Assembly: GCA_903853185.1 (NCBI GenBank) | Contig: CAINSX010000040.1 | Span: forward strand, 1 to 21,034 | Source of the DNA: an uncultured Opitutia bacterium | GTDB taxonomy: Bacteria; Verrucomicrobiota; Verrucomicrobiia; Opitutales; UBA953 | Reading direction: 5' to 3' | Length of the DNA stretch: 21,034 nt | Part shown: one piece after another, positions 17,046 through 21,034 of the stretch | How the letters are laid out: the number at the start of each line of letters is the position of its first letter | How positions within the stretch are numbered: the first letter of the stretch is position 1 | Notes under the pieces: generated by a model | What the model was told of the DNA's origin: nothing | Database searches by the model: none | The model's input: only the letters and a program-made list of their open reading frames with translations | Position numbers and translations under genes: made by a program

Positions 17046-17927
17046 ATGATCAAGCGACTGCTCCTCGTCCTCTTGGCCTCCGCCGTCTCCGCTTCGGCCC
17101 AGACGACCGCCTTCGGCACGAAGGCCACGGCGAACGCGGCGGCACCCGCCGAAACGACCGCGACGACCCCGACTCCCGCAACCACGCCTGCGACCAAGGC
17201 CACTCCGAAAGTCACCGAGGATGAGGTCGATAACACCGTCGTCATCACGCCCTTCCGAGCACTCACGCCGCCCGACGCTAAGTCGACCCGCACATTCCAG
17301 CTCTCGAAGATCAATAAGCTGGGCTTCACCGAAACGACCAAGGAGCTGCAGCGCCTTTACTCGGCCTTTGCCACCCAACGCATCGTCGACGGCTCACCCA
17401 CCGGTTCGAGCAAGGCCACGGGCTACCTCGCGACGGTGAACTACTCTCTCGTCCAGGATCTAGGCGATAACCGCTTCCTCGCCAAGGCCGCCTGGCCTGC
17501 CTCCGGCCCCAATGAAGTCCTCGCCGCCGGCGTGGACACGATGGCGATTCTTCTCCTCGAAAAACCCGCCAAGGTCGGCGACACGGGTAAGATCACTGGC
17601 ATGCACGTCGGCACGGTTGCGTTGCTTTTCACCGCAACCTACCCGCCCCTTGTCGGTAAGCGCCTGACGATTCGCCGCGAAGCGTTTGTCGAATGCGTCA
17701 CCCTCGAAGACTCCGCGGCCGGCCTCCGCAAGTTCGTGGAAGCAGTCAACGCCGGCGCCGAGATGAGCACGACGACCAACGAGCAGATTACTTGCAAGAA
17801 GTGCGGCGGGCTGGGCTTCACCCGCGAAGCCCAGAAGGGCCAGCTACTCGACAAGCGCGTCCCCTGCGCCGACTGCGCCAGCAGCGGTAAGGTGATCATC
17901 TCGGTAGAGACCAAGTTCGCCCCGTAA
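17046..17927 (+). CDS. Exported protein of unknown function with a DnaJ-like double CxxC finger
   Basis: I do not recognise a family for this 293-aa protein. Residues 1-18 look like a Sec signal peptide (cleavage near ASA-QT). It is followed by a Thr/Ala/Pro-rich, low-complexity stretch to about residue 57, then a globular region of about 180 residues. The C-terminus has C250-KK-C253-GGLG and C274-AD-C277-ASSG, separated by a charged 20-residue spacer. This resembles half of the DnaJ CxxCxGxG zinc centre or a zinc ribbon. In an exported protein these cysteines could bind metal or form disulfides. The gene starts 4 bases after the tatC stop, as tatC itself follows the SNF2 gene, so the three probably form an operon. 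A hairpin follows the stop. Function is unknown. Confidence 0.8.
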   Translation: MIKRLLLVLLASAVSASAQTTAFGTKATANAAAPAETTATTPTPATTPATKATPKVTEDEVDNTVVITPFRALTPPDAKSTRTFQLSKINKLGFTETTKELQRLYSAFATQRIVDGSPTGSSKATGYLATVNYSLVQDLGDNRFLAKAAWPASGPNEVLAAGVDTMAILLLEKPAKVGDTGKITGMHVGTVALLFTATYPPLVGKRLTIRREAFVECVTLEDSAAGLRKFVEAVNAGAEMSTTTNEQITCKKCGGLGFTREAQKGQLLDKRVPCADCASSGKVIISVETKFAP

Positions 17928-17928
17928 G

Positions 17929-17944
17929 CCGCGTAGGCGGTTTT
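17929..17944 (+). terminator. Short hairpin with T-run after the CxxC protein gene
   Basis: CCGC (17929-17932) pairs with GCGG (17937-17940) around GTAG and is followed by TTTT. A second hairpin, AGCGCA/TGCGCT around TCC (17945-17959), and then the palindrome CTTGCGCAAG (17958-17967) ahead of TTTTT (17971-17975), follow in the same 65-base gap. One of them probably ends the operon, but each stem is short. Confidence 0.4.
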
Positions 17945-17992
17945 AGCGCATCCTGCGCTTGCGCAAGGGCTTTTTCACCCGCACATTGCGGC

Positions 17993-18943
17993 GTGTCCTC
18001 TCCGCTGCACGCCGGCCTTGAAGCCCACTTCGCGGCGCTCGAGAAATTCCTCGCGGCGCAGGAACTCGCATTCGAACCGGAAGTACGTCCGATGGTCCGC
18101 GACGTGCTCGACCACCCCGGCAAACGCCTCCGCCCTTTGCTGGCGTTCAGCTCTGGCGCGGGCGGCATTCCCCCCGACGCTTTGGTTCGCGGTGCTGGCA
18201 TCATCGAACTCGTCCACCTCGCCACGCTGGTCCATGACGACGTCCTGGACGGCGCCGACACCCGCCACGGCAGCGACACCCCGAATCGCACCCACGGCGC
18301 CCACGCGGCCGTACTTTTCGGCGACGCCCTCTTCGCCCACGCGCTCGTCCTCGCCGCCGACCACCCGACGCCGGAGCTCTGCCGCATCGTCGCCCGCGCC
18401 TCCCGCGAAGTCTGCTCCGGCGAAGTCTGCCAGACGTTCTCGCGCGGCCACGACGACCTTTCCCTCGAAGATTACTACCGGCACATCCGCCTGAAGACGG
18501 CCGAGCTCTTCGAAGGTGCCTGCCAGGCGGGCGCCCTTCTCGCCGGCCGGCCGCCGGAGCATATCGCGGCCTGCTCCCTCTTCGGTCGCCACCTCGGTAT
18601 CGCTTACCAGATCTATGACGACCTCGTGGACCTACTGCAGGACGACACCAAGGCCGGTAAGACCCTCGGTACCGATGCCGCCAGCGGCAAACTCACCCTG
18701 CCAATGCTGCTCGAGCGCGACCGCTCGGGCAAAGGCTTCCTGACCGCCCTCCGCGCCGGCGGCGACGCCCGCCAACTGATCTCACCCGAAGCCTGGCGCG
18801 AATGCTTCCGCCGGCTCGACGCCGAAATCGCTTCGGCCGAACAGGCCCTCGAACCGATCGCCGGCACCCCTTCGCCCTTCTTCCTACTTCGTCTCACGGC
18901 CTTCCTGCGCGAAGCGGCCGCCCGCCTCGCTCCGAAGGCATGA
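17993..18943 (+). CDS. Long-chain trans-polyprenyl diphosphate synthase
   Basis: This 316-aa protein condenses isopentenyl diphosphate onto an allylic diphosphate, probably to make the quinone side chain. GKRLRP (43-48) binds diphosphate. The first aspartate-rich motif is DDVLD (82-86) and the second is DDLVD (209-213), followed by GKTLGTDAASGKLTLP. Ala77, five residues before the first motif, is small, which in this family goes with longer products (about C30-C40+) rather than C15-C20. The usual RRG after the first motif reads RHG (91-93), a mild deviation. The start is GTG at 17993 with no clear Shine-Dalgarno sequence; no in-frame ATG fits better before the conserved region. It follows the exported CxxC protein after hairpins, so it may have its own promoter. 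It overlaps the following small ORF by ATGA. Confidence 0.9.
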   Translation: MSSPLHAGLEAHFAALEKFLAAQELAFEPEVRPMVRDVLDHPGKRLRPLLAFSSGAGGIPPDALVRGAGIIELVHLATLVHDDVLDGADTRHGSDTPNRTHGAHAAVLFGDALFAHALVLAADHPTPELCRIVARASREVCSGEVCQTFSRGHDDLSLEDYYRHIRLKTAELFEGACQAGALLAGRPPEHIAACSLFGRHLGIAYQIYDDLVDLLQDDTKAGKTLGTDAASGKLTLPMLLERDRSGKGFLTALRAGGDARQLISPEAWRECFRRLDAEIASAEQALEPIAGTPSPFFLLRLTAFLREAAARLAPKA

Positions 18944-19044
18944 GGGTCTTCCGTACGACCGCGGCGGAACGCCTAGCGCTCGCCTTCGTGCTCGGTTGCC
19001 TCGCTGCCGCTACGGGCCTGCTGTTGCTCTGGCGCTCCCTGTGA
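18940..19044 (+). CDS. Possible 34-aa single-span membrane peptide
   Basis: The ATG at 18940 overlaps the TGA stop of the prenyl synthase gene (ATGA), the arrangement typical of translational coupling. The 34 residues have a positively charged start (MRVFRTTAAERLAL), a continuous hydrophobic segment of about 18 residues rich in Leu and Ala, and end in LLWRSL, so it would be a single-span peptide with the N-terminus inside by the positive-inside rule. Its stop abuts the stop of the convergent DUF192 gene in the palindrome TGATCA (19042-19047). The N-terminal pattern is reminiscent of the membrane anchor of ComEA-like proteins, so it may be a remnant of a longer anchored protein. It could also be a chance ORF. 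No function is assigned. Confidence 0.42.
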   Translation: MRVFRTTAAERLALAFVLGCLAAATGLLLLWRSL

Positions 19045-19548
19045 TCAGGGGATGAATCGCTTCGCGTCGAAGCCACGCGCCTTCAAGGCTGCCCGCATGT
19101 CGTCGACGTTGATCTTCTCACCGGGCTTCACGCCGAAATCGCGGAACCATCCGGAGCGCATCTCGATCGCGAAACGCACCTGGTCGGTGGTGGAAGCGGT
19201 GGTCTCGGTGTCGCCGGCGGTCATCGTGCGGACCTCGAGGACGGTCCCGTCGCGGGAGACGAAAGCGATATCGAGGTCCAGCGGAGTATCCTTCATCCAG
19301 AAGCGCATCTGCGATTCAGCGTCATACATGAACGCCATGCCTTCCTCCTCGGAGAGCTTGGCGGTGCCCATGAGGCCGCGGGCCTTCTCGAGGTCGGTCG
19401 CGGCGATGCGCAACTGGCCGAGTACCTGGCCCATCCGGACCGGGAAACGCGTCTCGATTCCAAGTTCGGCGGTCGGGGCGTTGGCGCCATGCTGACTATC
19501 GCAGGCGACCAGCGCTAAGGCCACGGCAAGGAAGAGCGTCCTAATCAT
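19045..19548 (-). CDS. DUF192 family lipoprotein
   Basis: The start is the ATG at 19548, giving 167 aa; a longer frame to 19731 overlaps the divergent methyltransferase and lacks family similarity. Residues 1-16 form a lipoprotein signal with lipobox LVAC, so Cys16 would be lipidated and the protein anchored in a membrane outside the cytoplasm. The DUF192 domain (PF02643) follows: ARGLMG (56-61), EEEGMAFMYD (67-76), MRFWMKDTPLDLDIAFV (81-97) and a C-terminal strand ending in a GVKPGEKI turn. DUF192 proteins are small beta-rich proteins with no established activity. It converges on the prenyl synthase group with stop codons touching, and it diverges from the methyltransferase across 54 bases. 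Confidence 0.9.
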   Translation of the reverse strand: MIRTLFLAVALALVACDSQHGANAPTAELGIETRFPVRMGQVLGQLRIAATDLEKARGLMGTAKLSEEEGMAFMYDAESQMRFWMKDTPLDLDIAFVSRDGTVLEVRTMTAGDTETTASTTDQVRFAIEMRSGWFRDFGVKPGEKINVDDMRAALKARGFDAKRFIP

Positions 19549-19568
19549 GCCGGATACTGTTCCTGCGA

Positions 19569-19583
19569 TTGCCTCGGTGGCAA
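19569..19583. promoter_or_regulatory. Perfect inverted repeat between divergent genes
   Basis: TTGCC and GGCAA face each other across TCGGT in the 54-base gap between the DUF192 lipoprotein and methyltransferase starts. It could be an operator. The TTGCCA read on the minus strand (19583-19578) could serve as a -35 box for the lipoprotein gene, with a poor CAGTAT 18 bases on. Confidence 0.28.
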
Positions 19584-19602
19584 GATTCGCTTGCTTCGAC
19601 GC

Positions 19603-20316
19603 ATGGAACGCGACCCGCAGGACCACTGGCTCGAGACCGAGACGGCCCTGCACTATGCCCGGGCGGCCGTACGCGTCGGGGTCTGGGCTTCCGAACGTGT
19701 GCTCATCGAACGGCACTTCACCCAGTCCCACCGGATCCTTGAGCTCGGCTGCGGCGGCGGACGGGTCGCCTTGGGATTGTTACAGTCAGGCTACTCCGAC
19801 GTGGTCGCGACGGACTTCTCCCCGATCATGGTGAGCCTCGCCCGCGCGGTGCTGGCCGACCACGACGAAGCCTGGGAGAAGATCGTCGAGCAGCAGGATG
19901 CCACCGCCCTGACCTACCCGGACGCCTCTTTCGATCGCGCCATCTTCGCCTTCAACGGACTGATGTGCTTGCCGAGTCGGGACCATCGCCTGGCCGCGCT
20001 CCGCTCAATTCATCGCGTGCTTAAACCTGGCGGCATCTTCCTCTTCACGGCCTCCGATCGCGAAAAAGGCGCCAACGCCGCCTACTGGGCGAAGGAAATA
20101 GACTCCGACGAAGCCATCCCAGGTGATCGCTGGCACGAGAGCGACACGTCTCCCGTTTTCATTCATAGCAGCACCGAGCAGGAAACCCGCGATGAGTTGA
20201 CGGAAGCAGGCTTCACCGTCCTCGAATGCCCGCTGAGCACCGAGGTCGCGGCGGATGGTCCGCTGGTCCGCGAGTTCGCCGGCGAGACGCGCTTCTTCGT
20301 CGCCAGAAAGTCTTGA
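19603..20316 (+). CDS. Class I SAM-dependent methyltransferase
   Basis: From the ATG at 19603 the product has 237 aa; a TTG at 19591 would add four residues. The Rossmann-like methyltransferase fold is clear: motif I ILELGCGGGRVA at 45-56 binds S-adenosylmethionine, Asp71 ends strand 2 and would contact the ribose, QDATALTYPDASFD marks motifs II and III, and LKPGG is at 140-144. It belongs to the Methyltransf_11/25 type, which acts on small molecules, lipids or quinone precursors; the substrate cannot be read from sequence. A prenyl synthase lies close by, but quinone methyltransferase (UbiE) signatures are not seen, so a link to quinones is only a thought. It is divergent from the DUF192 gene and is followed after 35 bases by the beta-helix gene. 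Confidence 0.9.
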   Translation: MERDPQDHWLETETALHYARAAVRVGVWASERVLIERHFTQSHRILELGCGGGRVALGLLQSGYSDVVATDFSPIMVSLARAVLADHDEAWEKIVEQQDATALTYPDASFDRAIFAFNGLMCLPSRDHRLAALRSIHRVLKPGGIFLFTASDREKGANAAYWAKEIDSDEAIPGDRWHESDTSPVFIHSSTEQETRDELTEAGFTVLECPLSTEVAADGPLVREFAGETRFFVARKS

Positions 20317-20323
20317 GGGAACC

Positions 20324-20337
20324 GACCCGCACGGGTC
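20324..20337 (+). terminator. Hairpin after the methyltransferase gene
   Basis: GACCC (20324-20328) pairs with GGGTC (20333-20337) around GCAC; an outer CCGAC/GTCGG pairing may extend it. Only TT follows, so it is a weak terminator at best, lying between two genes on the same strand. Confidence 0.3.
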
Positions 20338-20351
20338 TTGTCGGGATAGTC

Positions 20352-21034
20352 ATGCCTTTCTGCCGTTCGCTGTTATTCGCCCTCCTCCTGCCCTTCACCG
20401 CGCAGGCACTGGACCTGCACGTCTCGCCCAAAGGCGATGACCATGCCTCGGGCAAAGCCGACGCACCGTTCGCCTCGCTCGATGGCGCCCGCCTAGCCAT
20501 CCGTACGCTCCCCCGCCCGCTGACCGAACCGGTGCACGTGATCTTCGCCGAAGGCACCTACCGTCTGACCGCCGCCGTCGCGTTTGATGCAAAAGATTCC
20601 GGTGAAGACGGAAAGCTGATCTCCTACGAGGCCGCGCCTGGCGCCACGGTCGTCATCTCTGGAGGCAAGGAACTGCCGCCTTTCACGTCGGGCAAGGATG
20701 GGCGCTGGACGGTCCAGACTCCCGCTGGCACCGAGAGCTTCGAACAACTCTGGGTGGGGGACCTCCGTGCCACCCGCGCGCGGACGAAGAACCCCGGAAT
20801 CCACTACGTCCGTAGCGTCGAAAGCGAAGCCCCCATCCCTGGCGGGGCTCCCGCTTCGGGTTTCACCGAGCAGACGATTCGTGTCGACCCGAAGGAACTC
20901 GCGGCCTTCGGCGAAGTCTCTCCCGCCGAAGCTCAGGACGCGGTGGTGACGTTCTATCATAAGTGGGACTCGACCCGCAGCCGCGTGGAGTCGGCCAATT
21001 CCGCCGACGGCACCTTGAAGGTCCGCGGCCCGGC
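20352..21034 (+). CDS. Secreted right-handed beta-helix-type protein (3' partial)
   Basis: The frame opens at the ATG at 20352 and runs without a stop through the right edge, giving 227 codons. Residues 1-19 are a signal peptide ending in AQA. The mature start, LHVSPKGDDHASGKADAPF (22-40) followed by SLDGARLAIR, is the typical opening of DUF1565-like and other right-handed parallel beta-helix proteins (V/Y-SP-x-G-x-D, then PF-x-(S/T)-L-x-x-A). VHVIFAEGTYRL (61-72) and the ISGGKEL stretch continue the pattern of first coils. Such proteins are often polysaccharide lyases, glycosidases or surface adhesins; the catalytic part lies outside the window. With the sulfatase and the sugar genes it fits an organism that attacks complex glycans. 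The weak GGGAT at 20343-20347 may be its ribosome binding site. Confidence 0.82.
   Translation, partial: MPFCRSLLFALLLPFTAQALDLHVSPKGDDHASGKADAPFASLDGARLAIRTLPRPLTEPVHVIFAEGTYRLTAAVAFDAKDSGEDGKLISYEAAPGATVVISGGKELPPFTSGKDGRWTVQTPAGTESFEQLWVGDLRATRARTKNPGIHYVRSVESEAPIPGGAPASGFTEQTIRVDPKELAAFGEVSPAEAQDAVVTFYHKWDSTRSRVESANSADGTLKVRGP

Noticed and set aside
19549..19731. N-terminal extension of the DUF192 protein
   Set aside because: The lipoprotein signal starts at 19548 and the extension overlaps the divergent methyltransferase gene.
1..21034. Defence island, CRISPR array, mobile element or prophage
   Set aside because: No repeat-spacer pattern, transposase, integrase or restriction gene was seen. 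The SNF2 gene lacks the nuclease or methylase neighbours that such systems have.

Overview
The window is GC-rich, gene-dense DNA, most likely from a Verrucomicrobiota bacterium, perhaps of the Opitutae. The basis is gene content: a DUF1592-type cytochrome with a DUF1552 (HXXSHH) partner, a formylglycine sulfatase, a ThuA protein, a Gfo/Idh/MocA oxidoreductase and a SWIM-SNF2 helicase. These families are expanded together in Planctomycetes and Verrucomicrobia. No rRNA, tRNA, CRISPR array, insertion sequence or prophage gene was seen, no stretch over 300 bases lacks a gene, and genus cannot be named.

Layout. (1) 1-2037 (+): a YVTN beta-propeller/phosphoesterase fusion cut by the left edge, convergent with (2) a minus-strand pair at 5963-2050, made of a secreted protein with two CxxCH motifs and a Tat-exported DUF1552 protein. 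(3) 6099-7622 (+): the YifB/ComM AAA+ ATPase, then a secreted ThuA-domain protein (7669-8718) closed by a clear hairpin terminator. (4) 12021-8774 (-): sulfatase, Gfo/Idh/MocA oxidoreductase and gluconokinase, a likely sugar-catabolic group. (5) 12119-18943 (+): a DapF homologue with serines in place of both catalytic cysteines, a SWIM-SNF2 helicase, TatC, a secreted protein with a DnaJ-like double CxxC finger, and a long-chain polyprenyl diphosphate synthase. A 34-codon membrane peptide (18940-19044) follows by ATGA overlap. (6) A DUF192 lipoprotein (19548-19045, -) diverges from a SAM methyltransferase (19603-20316, +). A secreted beta-helix-type protein starts at 20352 and runs off the right edge.

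How the genes fit together. Much of the content acts outside the cytoplasm: the propeller-phosphoesterase, cytochrome-like protein, DUF1552 protein, ThuA protein, sulfatase, DUF192 lipoprotein and beta-helix protein all look exported or belong to exported families. One of them carries a twin-arginine signal, and the window also encodes TatC. Together they suggest an organism that degrades sulfated or complex glycans and imports or oxidises the sugars. The housekeeping part (DapF-like, SNF2, TatC, prenyl synthase, YifB) looks chromosomal rather than mobile.

The most unusual observations are the double Cys-to-Ser DapF, the uncharacterised DUF1592/DUF1552 redox-like pair, the exported double-CxxC protein behind tatC, and the translationally coupled 34-aa membrane peptide whose stop codon abuts that of the convergent gene.
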